64,000 nucleotides of DNA from an uncultured Roseburia sp. (GTDB lineage: Bacteria > Bacillota > Clostridia > Lachnospirales > Lachnospiraceae): the NCBI GenBank assembly GCA_934317215.1, contig CAKREH010000004.1, positions 67,235 through 131,234 on the forward strand, written 5' to 3'. The notes beneath the pieces were generated by a model. That model worked only from the letters and a program-made list of their open reading frames with translations, ran no database searches and had not been told where the DNA came from. The stretch's first letter is position 1, and the number at the start of each line of letters is the position of its first letter. Shown here in pieces: positions 33,422 through 41,045 of this stretch. The translations under genes were made by a program, and so were the position numbers.

Positions 33422-33991
33422 TTAAACCAACCCGTATTTATGAAATACAGTCTGCAGTTCTTCCGGCATGGCAGATGCAAGGGCATGTGCGAGTTCTTCG
33501 GCAGAACATTTGCGATAGCCAAGCACCCACTGTACGGTCATATAAATGGAACCCTGGCAGTACATTTCTAACTGAAACTGCAGCTGACGGGAAAGTCTGC
33601 ACGCCATGCGCGTCTCAAGCTGTTCGGTGTAAAATGCACAGATCAGTTGAAAATCATGATCTCTCAGACAATTCTGATCGTCATTTTTAAAAGCTGCTTT
33701 AAAAAAGAGTTTTTCCTGTTGGATATAATGAAATTTATTCACCAGTCCTTCATACACAGTTTTTCCTTCCCCCATATGTTCGAAAGATTCCAGTAAAATT
33801 TTATCAAAATACCAGTTGATAAGGTCATACTTATCCTTAAAATTCCGGTAAAAGGTCTGGCGTGTCACGCCGCAGGTCTCCACGATCTCCGTGACGGTGA
33901 TCTTCTCTACGGAGGCTGATTTCATGCATTCTTTCATTGCGGCGGCAAGTTTGTATTTGATGGTTTCATTTGTTTTATGTTCTGATGGCAT
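33422..33991 (-). CDS. TetR/AcrR-family regulator (DhaS-like)
   Basis: This 189-residue protein has an N-terminal TetR helix-turn-helix, KITVTEIVETCGVTRQTFYR followed by NFKDKYDLINWYF (about residues 30-62), and a helical ligand/dimer domain. The YDLINWYF segment is like the group that includes DhaS, a regulator of dihydroxyacetone kinase genes. It reads away from araB, and the 248-bp gap between them holds a palindrome at 34162-34189, so it may control araB and itself. No dha genes are nearby. The ribosome site (AAAGAAAGAGA) is weak. The MITE-like element lies directly after its stop. Confidence 0.82.
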   Translation of the reverse strand: MPSEHKTNETIKYKLAAAMKECMKSASVEKITVTEIVETCGVTRQTFYRNFKDKYDLINWYFDKILLESFEHMGEGKTVYEGLVNKFHYIQQEKLFFKAAFKNDDQNCLRDHDFQLICAFYTEQLETRMACRLSRQLQFQLEMYCQGSIYMTVQWVLGYRKCSAEELAHALASAMPEELQTVFHKYGLV

Positions 33992-34161
33992 GGGAAAATC
34001 TCTTTCTTTTTGCGTTGTGATTAGTTTGTGCCTGTCTGTATTTTATTCCACAGTGTCCCTTCTTATCTGGCACTGCTCATGGCTTAATACATTGTACCAT
34101 ACATGGTCAGAAATAAAGCAAATTTACAGAGATTTTATAAAGTGATATTTTAAGAAAAAAA

Positions 34162-34195
34162 CAACTTGTTAACACATGCATACAAGTTGTATGCT
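34162..34195 (+). promoter_or_regulatory. araB promoter overlapped by a palindromic operator
   Basis: CAACTTGT (34162-34169) and ACAAGTTG (34182-34189) form a perfect inverted repeat with a 12-bp spacer. A promoter, TTGTTA (34166-34171), an 18-bp spacer and TATGCT (34190-34195), lies on top of it. A repressor bound here would block RNA polymerase. The regulator could be AraR (not in the window) or the divergent TetR protein. Confidence 0.6.
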
Positions 34196-34239
34196 GAAAG
34201 TATAGAAGAAGTGGTTTACATCTGAAAGGAGAAGGGATA

Positions 34240-35841
34240 ATGAGTAACGCAAAGCAGACGATTGAAACCGGAAAAGCAGTACTTGGTATTGAATTCGGTT
34301 CAACCAGGATCAAGGCGGTTCTTGTAAATGAAACGGGGGAGCCGATCGCATCCGGTGCGCATGACTGGGAAAACCGTTTGGAGGATGGAATCTGGACATA
34401 CAGTCTGGATGATATCTGGATGGGACTTACCGACTGTTATGGCAGATTAGCAGAGGATGTAAAGGAAAAATACGATACGGTGGTCACATCACTCGCGGCA
34501 ATCGGATTTTCCGGAATGATGCACGGCTATATGGCATTTGACAAAGACGGGGAGTTACTTGTACCGTTCCGCACCTGGCGCAATACGATCACGGGGGAGG
34601 CTGCGGCAGCACTTACAAAGGAGTTTTCCTTTAATATTCCGCAGCGCTGGAGCATCGCACATTTATATCAGGCAATCTTAAATGGGGAGGAACATGTAGG
34701 AAACATTTCGTATTTTACAACCTTAGCCGGATATATTCACTGGAAACTGACTGGAGAGAAAGTACTTGGTGTCGGAGAGGCATCCGGTATGTTCCCGATC
34801 GACGCAAAGACAAGAGATTACAATCAGACAATGATCGATAAATTTGACGCACTTGTCGCACCAAAAGGATATCCGTGGAAACTGCGTGAGATCCTGCCGA
34901 AAGTTTTAGCTGCAGGAGAGGCAGCCGGAACATTGTCCGCCGAGGGAGCAAAATTGCTGGATAAGAGCGGTAATCTTTCCGCAGGCATTCCACTCTGTCC
35001 GCCGGAGGGAGATGCAGGAACCGGTATGGCTGCGACAAATTCCGTTGCTGTCCGCACAGGAAATGTATCCGCCGGGACATCCGTGTTTGCGATGGTCGTT
35101 CTCGAGGAAGATTTAAAGAATGTACATGAGGAACTTGACATGGTAACCACACCGTCCGGTGACACCGTTGCGATGGTTCACTGCAATAACTGTACATCAG
35201 ACCTGAATGCGTGGGTCGGACTTTTCAAAGAATTTGCAGAAGCCTTTGGCATGAAGCCGGATATGAATGAGCTGTTTGGAACACTTTACCGGAAGGCATT
35301 AGAGGGAGACAAAGACTGTGGAGGCCTGGTTGCCTGCAATTATTTCTCCGGCGAGCCGGTAACCGGTTTAAATGAAGGCCGTCCGCTTTTCGTGCGCAGA
35401 CCGGATGCACATTTTACACTGGCAAACTTTATGAGAAGCCATCTCTATGCATCACTTGCCACGTTAAAGATCGGTCTGGATATCCTGTTAAAAGAGGAAA
35501 AAGTAAAAGTAGACCGCATTTACGGGCATGGAGGACTGTTTAAGACAAAAGGAGTCGGACAGGGAATCCTTGCAGCGGCTATGGATGCACCGGTAGCAGT
35601 TATGGAAACTGCAGGTGAGGGCGGTCCATGGGGCATGGCACTGCTTGCCTCATATATGGTACACAAAGCAGAAGGCGAAACATTAGAGCAGTATTTATCC
35701 GGTAAGATCTTTGGCGGGGAAACAGGAACTGTCATGGAGCCGGATCCGGCGGATGTGGAAGGATTTGATGCTTATATTGAAAGCTATAAAAAGGCACTGG
35801 AAGCGGAAAAGGCAGCGGTAGAGACGATGCCGATCTTATAA
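34240..35841 (+). CDS. araB: FGGY-family carbohydrate kinase, probable L-ribulokinase
   Basis: This 533-residue kinase has the two ribonuclease-H-like domains of the FGGY family. LGIEFGSTRIKAVLV at about 14-28 is the first phosphate loop, GFSGMMHGYMAF follows, and the second half has GTSVFAMVV, YGHGGLFKTKGVGQ and AGEGGPWGMALLASY. FGGY kinases phosphorylate pentuloses and related sugars. By sequence it resembles clostridial xylulokinase-like enzymes, but the neighbours araA and araD point to L-ribulose as substrate. AAAGGAGAAGGG precedes the start. The last codons are duplicated after the stop (35804-35908). It opens the arabinose/pentose-phosphate cluster. Confidence 0.82.
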   Translation: MSNAKQTIETGKAVLGIEFGSTRIKAVLVNETGEPIASGAHDWENRLEDGIWTYSLDDIWMGLTDCYGRLAEDVKEKYDTVVTSLAAIGFSGMMHGYMAFDKDGELLVPFRTWRNTITGEAAAALTKEFSFNIPQRWSIAHLYQAILNGEEHVGNISYFTTLAGYIHWKLTGEKVLGVGEASGMFPIDAKTRDYNQTMIDKFDALVAPKGYPWKLREILPKVLAAGEAAGTLSAEGAKLLDKSGNLSAGIPLCPPEGDAGTGMAATNSVAVRTGNVSAGTSVFAMVVLEEDLKNVHEELDMVTTPSGDTVAMVHCNNCTSDLNAWVGLFKEFAEAFGMKPDMNELFGTLYRKALEGDKDCGGLVACNYFSGEPVTGLNEGRPLFVRRPDAHFTLANFMRSHLYASLATLKIGLDILLKEEKVKVDRIYGHGGLFKTKGVGQGILAAAMDAPVAVMETAGEGGPWGMALLASYMVHKAEGETLEQYLSGKIFGGETGTVMEPDPADVEGFDAYIESYKKALEAEKAAVETMPIL

Positions 35842-35908
35842 AAAATATATCAGGAACGGAAAAGGCAGCGGTAGAGACGATGCCAATCTCATAAAAAATA
35901 TATCAGGA
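35804..35908. repeat. 53-bp tandem duplication of the araB 3' end
   Basis: The stretch 35804-35855, which covers the last codons and stop of araB plus some downstream bases, is repeated at 35857-35908 with two substitutions. The second copy ends in the ribosome site of araA. The repeat unit begins CGGAAAAGGCAGCGG and ends ATATATCAGGA in both copies. Confidence 0.92.
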
Positions 35909-35920
35909 GGGAATTTACAC

Positions 35921-37417
35921 ATGTTAAAAACAAAAAATTACAAATTCTGGTTTTGCACCGGATCACAGGATTTATACGGGGATGAATGCTTAGAACACGT
36001 GGCAGAGCATGCAAAGATCATTGTTGCAAAGTTAAATGAATCGGGGGTACTTCCTTATGAAGTCATCTGGAAACCGACACTGATCACAAACGAGCTGATC
36101 CGTAAAACGTTTAATGAGGCAAATATGGATGAAGAGTGTGCAGGTGTCATCACATGGATGCATACATTTTCACCGGCAAAATCCTGGATCTTAGGTTTAC
36201 AGGAGTACAGAAAACCATTATTACATTTACATACACAGTTCAATGAAGAAATCCCATATGATTCCATCGATATGGATTTCATGAATGAAAACCAGTCTGC
36301 GCATGGTGACAGAGAGTACGGTCATATCGTGACCCGTATGAGAATCGAGCGCAAAGTGGTTGTTGGACACTGGTCTGATCCGGTGGTACAGGAAAAGATC
36401 GCTTCCTGGATGCGCACCGCAGTCGGCGTGATCGAGAGCAGCCATATCCGTGTGATGCGTGTCGCTGACAATATGAGAAATGTTGCGGTAACTGAGGGCG
36501 ATAAAGTAGAAGCACAGTTAAAATTCGGCTGGGAAGTGGATGCATATCCGGTCAACGAGATCGCAGAGTCCGTCGCAGCAGTATCCGAGTCTGATATCAA
36601 TGCCCTTGTAGACGAATACTACGAGAAATATGACATTTTATTAGAGGGACGTGATCCGGAAGAATTCCGCCGTCATGTTGCAGTCCAGGCACAGATCGAG
36701 CTTGGTTTTGAGCGCTTCTTAGACGAAAAGAATTATCAGGCGATCGTAACCCACTTTGGAGATCTCGGTGCATTAAAACAGCTTCCGGGTCTTGCAATCC
36801 AGCGTCTGATGGAAAAAGGTTACGGATTTGGAGCAGAGGGCGACTGGAAAGTTGCTGCCATGGTCCGTCTGATGAAGATTATGACCGAGGGCAAAAAGGA
36901 TGCAAAGGGAACATCCATGTTAGAGGATTATACCTATAATTTTGTCAAAGGTAAAGAGGGTATCTTAGAGGCACATATGTTGGAAATCTGTCCGTCCATC
37001 GCAGATGGCCCGATCAGCATCAAGTGCCAGCCGCTCTCCATGGGTGACAGAGAAGATCCTGCAAGACTGGTGTTTACATCCAAAGAAGGAAAAGGTATCG
37101 CAACTTCACTGATCGATCTTGGCAATCGTTTCCGTCTGATCATCAATGATGTCGATTGCAAGAAAGTGGAAAAACCGATGCCGAAACTTCCGGTAGCAAC
37201 CAATTTCTGGACACCACAGCCGGATCTCTACACCGGTGCAGAGGCATGGATTCTTGCAGGCGGTGCGCATCATACCGCATTTACCTACGATCTGACTGCA
37301 GAGCAGATAGGTGACTGGGCAAATGCAATGGGCATCGAGGCTGTTTATATTGACAAAGATACGAAAATCCGTGATTTCAAACGTGACTTACAGATTGGGG
37401 AACTGTTTTATCGTTAA
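35921..37417 (+). CDS. araA: L-arabinose isomerase
   Basis: This 498-residue enzyme converts L-arabinose to L-ribulose. Family landmarks include FWFCTGSQDLYG at the start, VITWMHTFSPAKSWI, LHLHTQFNEEIPY, GYGFGAEGDWK, LEDYTYNF with LEAHMLEICPSI, and the C-terminal AGGAHHTAFTYDLT with metal-binding His. The length is normal. AGGAGGGAA precedes the start; that ribosome site is part of the duplicated araB tail. It lies between araB and talC in the same direction. Confidence 0.97.
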   Translation: MLKTKNYKFWFCTGSQDLYGDECLEHVAEHAKIIVAKLNESGVLPYEVIWKPTLITNELIRKTFNEANMDEECAGVITWMHTFSPAKSWILGLQEYRKPLLHLHTQFNEEIPYDSIDMDFMNENQSAHGDREYGHIVTRMRIERKVVVGHWSDPVVQEKIASWMRTAVGVIESSHIRVMRVADNMRNVAVTEGDKVEAQLKFGWEVDAYPVNEIAESVAAVSESDINALVDEYYEKYDILLEGRDPEEFRRHVAVQAQIELGFERFLDEKNYQAIVTHFGDLGALKQLPGLAIQRLMEKGYGFGAEGDWKVAAMVRLMKIMTEGKKDAKGTSMLEDYTYNFVKGKEGILEAHMLEICPSIADGPISIKCQPLSMGDREDPARLVFTSKEGKGIATSLIDLGNRFRLIINDVDCKKVEKPMPKLPVATNFWTPQPDLYTGAEAWILAGGAHHTAFTYDLTAEQIGDWANAMGIEAVYIDKDTKIRDFKRDLQIGELFYR

Positions 37418-37470
37418 ATACTGGAAAAGCATGTGCATATTTTGAGGCAAAAACCTGTTTTGTGAAAAGT

Positions 37471-37580
37471 GTGCACATGCACGCAAAAAAGTTGTGCAAA
37501 ATCATGAAAACGCAAAAACACGGTTGAATTTTTAAATAAAAGAGACTATCATAAGTAAAACAAATTATGTGCACGGGCAC
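37471..37580 (+). promoter_or_regulatory. talC promoter flanked by two GTGC-N4-GCAC palindromes
   Basis: TTGAAT (37524-37529), a 17-bp spacer and TATCAT (37547-37552) form a good promoter. GTGCACATGCAC lies at 37471-37482 and GTGCACGGGCAC at 37569-37580, one upstream and one just past the start of transcription, with centres 98 bp apart. The pair could be bound by one dimeric repressor with looping. ATGAAAACGCAAAAA at 37504 resembles a cre site with two mismatches. Confidence 0.5.
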
Positions 37581-37603
37581 ACAACGAAAAGGAGAGGTAT
37601 AGT

Positions 37604-38257
37604 ATGAAATTTTTTATTGACACAGCAAATGTAGAGGATATCCGTAAAGCAAATGACATGGGAGTAATCTGTGGTGTTACCACGAACCCATCCCTGATCG
37701 CAAAAGAGGGAAGAGACTTTAACGAAGTGATCAAAGAGATCACATCCATCGTAGACGGACCGATCAGCGGCGAGGTAAAAGCGACAACCGTTGATGCAGA
37801 GGGCATGATCAAAGAGGGACGTGAGATCGCAGCGATCCATCCGAACATGGTTGTAAAGATTCCGATGACAGTAGAAGGCTTAAAGGCAGTAAAAGTTCTC
37901 TCTGCAGAGGGCATCAAGACCAATGTAACACTGATCTTTACTGCAAATCAGGCACTCCTCGCAGCAAGAGCAGGTGCAGCCTATGTTTCTCCATTCCTCG
38001 GAAGATTAGACGACATCAGCACAGCGGGCATCGACCTGATCCAGGATATCGTTCAGATCTTCGATAACTATGGACTTGAGACAGAGATCATCGCAGCATC
38101 CATCCGTAACCCGATCCATGTCACAGACTGCGCATTAGCAGGTGCACATATCGCAACCGTGCCGTACAATGTAATTGTCCAGATGACAAAACATCCGCTC
38201 ACCGACGCAGGAATTGAAAAATTCCAGAAGGACTATAGAGCGGTTTTCGGTGACTAA
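37604..38257 (+). CDS. talC: Transaldolase / fructose-6-phosphate aldolase (short form)
   Basis: This 217-residue protein is of the short TalC/Fsa class. FFIDTANVEDIRKAN and GVTTNPSLIAKEG are at the start, the Schiff-base Lys lies in MVVKIPMT near residue 86, and NVTLIFTANQALLAARAGA and VSPFLGRLDD follow. In a pentose cluster next to transketolase the likely role is transaldolase of the non-oxidative pentose phosphate pathway. AAAGGAGAGG precedes the start. It has its own promoter after araA. Its C-terminal codons KDYRAVFGD are echoed after the stop. Confidence 0.9.
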   Translation: MKFFIDTANVEDIRKANDMGVICGVTTNPSLIAKEGRDFNEVIKEITSIVDGPISGEVKATTVDAEGMIKEGREIAAIHPNMVVKIPMTVEGLKAVKVLSAEGIKTNVTLIFTANQALLAARAGAAYVSPFLGRLDDISTAGIDLIQDIVQIFDNYGLETEIIAASIRNPIHVTDCALAGAHIATVPYNVIVQMTKHPLTDAGIEKFQKDYRAVFGD

Positions 38258-38306
38258 GGTTCTACAAAAAGACTATAGAAACCGCTCTGCCGTCTTCGGA
38301 GAGTAA
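38228..38306. repeat. Echo of the talC 3' end after its stop codon
   Basis: After the talC stop (KDYRAVFGD then TAA at 38255-38257), a second in-frame-like end reads KDYRNRSAVFGE then TAA at 38304-38306. The two share AGACTATAGA/GGACTATAGA and CTTCGG/TTTCGG blocks. The second may be the end of an older or alternative talC allele. Confidence 0.7.
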
Positions 38307-38316
38307 TAAAAATCAT

Positions 38317-38509
38317 TGCGAAACCCGTCAGCAACTTAAGACAGTTGGGAGTATGGACAGATTTATAAGAAGGTGCTGGGGAGCCGCCGGTACTTAGCGA
38401 GTGTATTTTACTCGCTTAGTATCCGTTGCGAGCGACACGCAGCGAAAGCGTGCCTTCGTTAAACCTGTCCATACTTCCAACGTGAGAAGATTTAAAATCG
38501 GGTTTCGCA
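38317..38509. repeat. Long imperfect inverted repeat with central hairpins (possible structured RNA or element)
   Basis: TGCGAAACCCG (38317-38327) pairs with CGGGTTTCGCA (38499-38509). Further in, AGTATGGACAG (38350-38360) faces CTGTCCATACT (38465-38475), and CTTAGCGAGT faces ACTCGCTTAG at the centre (38393-38419). CACGC/GCGTG forms another small hairpin near 38436-38452. The arms align for about 60 bases. It has no reading frame and fills most of the 282-bp gap between talC and the transketolase genes, so it is probably transcribed. The design resembles the element at 33087-33418 but the sequence does not. Confidence 0.7.
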
Positions 38510-38539
38510 GAGTTTATATGACACTAAAGGAGGGAATCA

Positions 38540-39379
38540 ATGACTATCACAGAATTGAAGCAGACTGCAGTTGAGGTGCGCAAGGGCATTGTGACTGCAA
38601 CGCATGCTGCGAAGTCGGGGCATCCGGGGGGATCGCTTTCGGCGACAGAAATTTTTACATATTTATATTTTGAAGAGATGAATATTGATCCGATGAATCC
38701 GAAAATGGAGGATCGTGACCGTTTTGTCTTATCGAAAGGACATACGGCGCCGGGACTTTATTCTGCGCTGGCAAACCGCGGATATTTTCCGGTGAAGGAT
38801 TTGGAGACACTGCGTCATACCGGTTCCTATTTACAGGGACACCCGGATATGAAACATATTCCAGGCGTGGATATGTCATCCGGTTCTTTGGGACAGGGAA
38901 TTTCCTGTGCGGTCGGAATGGCACTTGCAGGAAAGATGGACCACAAGGATTACCGTGTCTATACGCTGTTAGGTGACGGCGAGATCGAAGAAGGCCAGGT
39001 GTGGGAGGCATCCATGTTTGCCGGACACCGTAAGCTTGACAATCTGGTAGTGATCGTCGACAATAATAATATGCAGATTGACGGAACATTAGATGAAGTC
39101 TGCTCACCGGATCCGATCGATAAAAAGTTTGAGGCTTTTAATTTCCATGTGATCCATGTCGCAGATGGAAATGATTTTGCACAGCTTGCGGAGGCTTTTA
39201 GAGAGGCAAGGGAGACAAAAGGCATGCCGACAGCAATCATCGCACATACCTTAAAAGGAAAAGGTGTTTCTTATATGGAAGGCCAGGTAGGCTGGCACGG
39301 AAAAGCACCGGACGATGAGGAATATGCGATTGCAATGGAAGAACTGGGAAAGGCGGGTGAAGCATTATGTCAGAAGTAA
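38540..39379 (+). CDS. Transketolase, N-terminal subunit
   Basis: This 279-residue protein is the thiamine-diphosphate-binding half of a two-subunit transketolase. AKSGHPGGSLSATEI with the active-site His lies at about 25-40, DRFVLSKGHTAPGLYSAL follows, and the ThDP motif is GDGEIEEGQVWEA near 148-160 with NNNMQIDG. It transfers two-carbon units in the non-oxidative pentose phosphate pathway, feeding xylulose 5-phosphate from arabinose into glycolysis. AAAGGAGGGAA precedes the start. Its end overlaps the start of the C-terminal subunit by 13 bases. The long inverted repeat lies upstream. Confidence 0.95.
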   Translation: MTITELKQTAVEVRKGIVTATHAAKSGHPGGSLSATEIFTYLYFEEMNIDPMNPKMEDRDRFVLSKGHTAPGLYSALANRGYFPVKDLETLRHTGSYLQGHPDMKHIPGVDMSSGSLGQGISCAVGMALAGKMDHKDYRVYTLLGDGEIEEGQVWEASMFAGHRKLDNLVVIVDNNNMQIDGTLDEVCSPDPIDKKFEAFNFHVIHVADGNDFAQLAEAFREARETKGMPTAIIAHTLKGKGVSYMEGQVGWHGKAPDDEEYAIAMEELGKAGEALCQK

Positions 39380-40314
39380 AAATGATCGCGACCAGAGAAA
39401 GCTATGGCAATGCACTGGCTGAACTTGGAAAAGAAAAAGAAAATCTGGTTGTGCTGGATGCGGATCTTGCGGCAGCTACCAAGACAGGTATTTTTAAGAA
39501 AGCATTCCCGGAACGCCATATTGACTGTGGTATCGCAGAGGCAAATATGACGGGAATCGCAGCAGGACTTTCCACCTGTGGAAAGGTACCGTTTGTCAGT
39601 ACATTTGCCATGTTTGCAGCGGGACGTGCCTACGAGCAGGTGCGCAATTCAATCGGTTATCCGCATCTGAATGTCAAAATCGGGGCAACACATGCAGGCA
39701 TTTCTGTCGGTGAGGATGGTGCGACACATCAGTGTAACGAGGATATCGGACTGATGCGCGAGATCCCTGGCATGGTCATCATCAATCCAAGCGATGACGT
39801 GGAAGCAAGAGCAGCCGTGCGGGCAGCTTATGAGTATGTAGGACCGGTTTATCTGCGCTTTGGACGACTTGCGGTTCCGGTCATCAATGATAATCCGGAA
39901 TACAAGTTTGAGATCGGCAAAGGTGTGGAGCTGCGGAAAGGAAAAGATATCACGATCTTTGCAACAGGTCTTTGTGTATCGGAAACATTAAAGGCAGCAG
40001 AAACACTGGCAGAAAACGGTATTGATGCACAGGTTATCAATATCCATACGATCAAACCGTTAGATGAGGAACTGGTGCTAAAAGCTGCAAAACAGACCGG
40101 TCGTGTGTATACTGTGGAGGAACATTCCATTATCGGAGGACTCGGCAGTGCAGTGTCAGAACTGCTCGGTGAAAAATGTCCGACAAAGATTACGAGGATC
40201 GGCGTGAAGGACGTATTTGGAGAGTCCGGGCCGGCAAAAGAATTGCTTCATAAATATGAGCTGGATGCAGAGGGCATTGCAAAACGTATTATGGAGGAAC
40301 AGAAAGCATGTTAG
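39367..40314 (+). CDS. Transketolase, C-terminal subunit
   Basis: This 315-residue protein is the partner half, with pyrimidine-binding and C-terminal transketolase domains. RESYGNALAEL is at the start, HIDCGIAEANMTGIAAGLS carries the conserved Glu, FVSTFAMFAAGRAYEQVR follows, and VYTVEEHSIIGGLGSAV marks the last domain. Start ATG 39367 lies inside the end of the previous gene, and its own stop overlaps the start of araD by seven bases, so the three are tightly coupled. Split transketolases are common in clostridia and actinobacteria. Confidence 0.95.
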   Translation: MSEVKMIATRESYGNALAELGKEKENLVVLDADLAAATKTGIFKKAFPERHIDCGIAEANMTGIAAGLSTCGKVPFVSTFAMFAAGRAYEQVRNSIGYPHLNVKIGATHAGISVGEDGATHQCNEDIGLMREIPGMVIINPSDDVEARAAVRAAYEYVGPVYLRFGRLAVPVINDNPEYKFEIGKGVELRKGKDITIFATGLCVSETLKAAETLAENGIDAQVINIHTIKPLDEELVLKAAKQTGRVYTVEEHSIIGGLGSAVSELLGEKCPTKITRIGVKDVFGESGPAKELLHKYELDAEGIAKRIMEEQKAC

Positions 40315-41003
40315 AAGAATTAAAAAAACAGGTCTATGAGGCAAATATGGAACTGCCGCGCCGCGGTCTGATTACCTATACATGGGGAAATGTCAGCGGA
40401 ATCGACAGAGAGAGTGGATATTTTGTAATCAAACCAAGCGGTGTGGATTACGATGCATTATCCCCGGATGATATGGTTGTCATGGACTTAGAGGGCAATA
40501 GGATCGAGGGGAGATACAAGCCGTCATCCGACACGGCAACACATATTGAACTTTATAAAAAATATGAAGAGATCGGCGGAATCGTACATACCCATTCGCC
40601 GGAAGCTGTCGCATGGGCGCAGGCAGGAAGGGATATTCCTCTTTACGGAACCACACATGCAGACTACTTTTTCGGTCCGATCCCTTGTGCAAGAAACCTG
40701 ACACCGGAGGAGATTGAGGAAGCCTACGAGAAAAATACCGGATTAGTCATCATCGAGACCTTTGAGACAAGAGGAATCAAACCGATGTATACACCGGCGG
40801 TACTCTGCAAGAATCATGGACCGTTTACCTGGGGAAAAGATGCAGCAGAAGCAGTCCACAATGCGGTTGTGTTAGAGGAAGTCGCTAAAATGGCAAAGAA
40901 CACAGAACTTTTGAACCCGAAAGTACTTCCGGCGCCGGATTGCATCAAAGAAAAGCATTTTTACCGTAAACACGGCGCAAATGCATATTACGGTCAAAAT
41001 TAA
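40308..41003 (+). CDS. araD: L-ribulose-5-phosphate 4-epimerase
   Basis: This 231-residue class II aldolase-family enzyme converts L-ribulose 5-phosphate to D-xylulose 5-phosphate, the last step of arabinose entry. GLITYTWGNVSGIDRESG and KPSGVDYDALSPDDMVV are family signatures. The zinc ligands include the two His of VHTHSPEAVAWAQAG and the His of LCKNHGPFTWG. The length equals that of E. coli AraD. The start lies inside the end of the transketolase gene with GGAGGAAC ahead. With araB and araA it completes the arabinose pathway in one cluster. Confidence 0.96.
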   Translation: MLEELKKQVYEANMELPRRGLITYTWGNVSGIDRESGYFVIKPSGVDYDALSPDDMVVMDLEGNRIEGRYKPSSDTATHIELYKKYEEIGGIVHTHSPEAVAWAQAGRDIPLYGTTHADYFFGPIPCARNLTPEEIEEAYEKNTGLVIIETFETRGIKPMYTPAVLCKNHGPFTWGKDAAEAVHNAVVLEEVAKMAKNTELLNPKVLPAPDCIKEKHFYRKHGANAYYGQN

Positions 41004-41045
41004 AAACAGTGGCGGAAATAAAGATGCGCGGAAATGAGGATTAAG

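Noticed and set aside
37504..37519. cre-like catabolite site before talC
   Set aside because: ATGAAAACGCAAAAA differs from the cre consensus at two positions; too weak to list as a site of its own.
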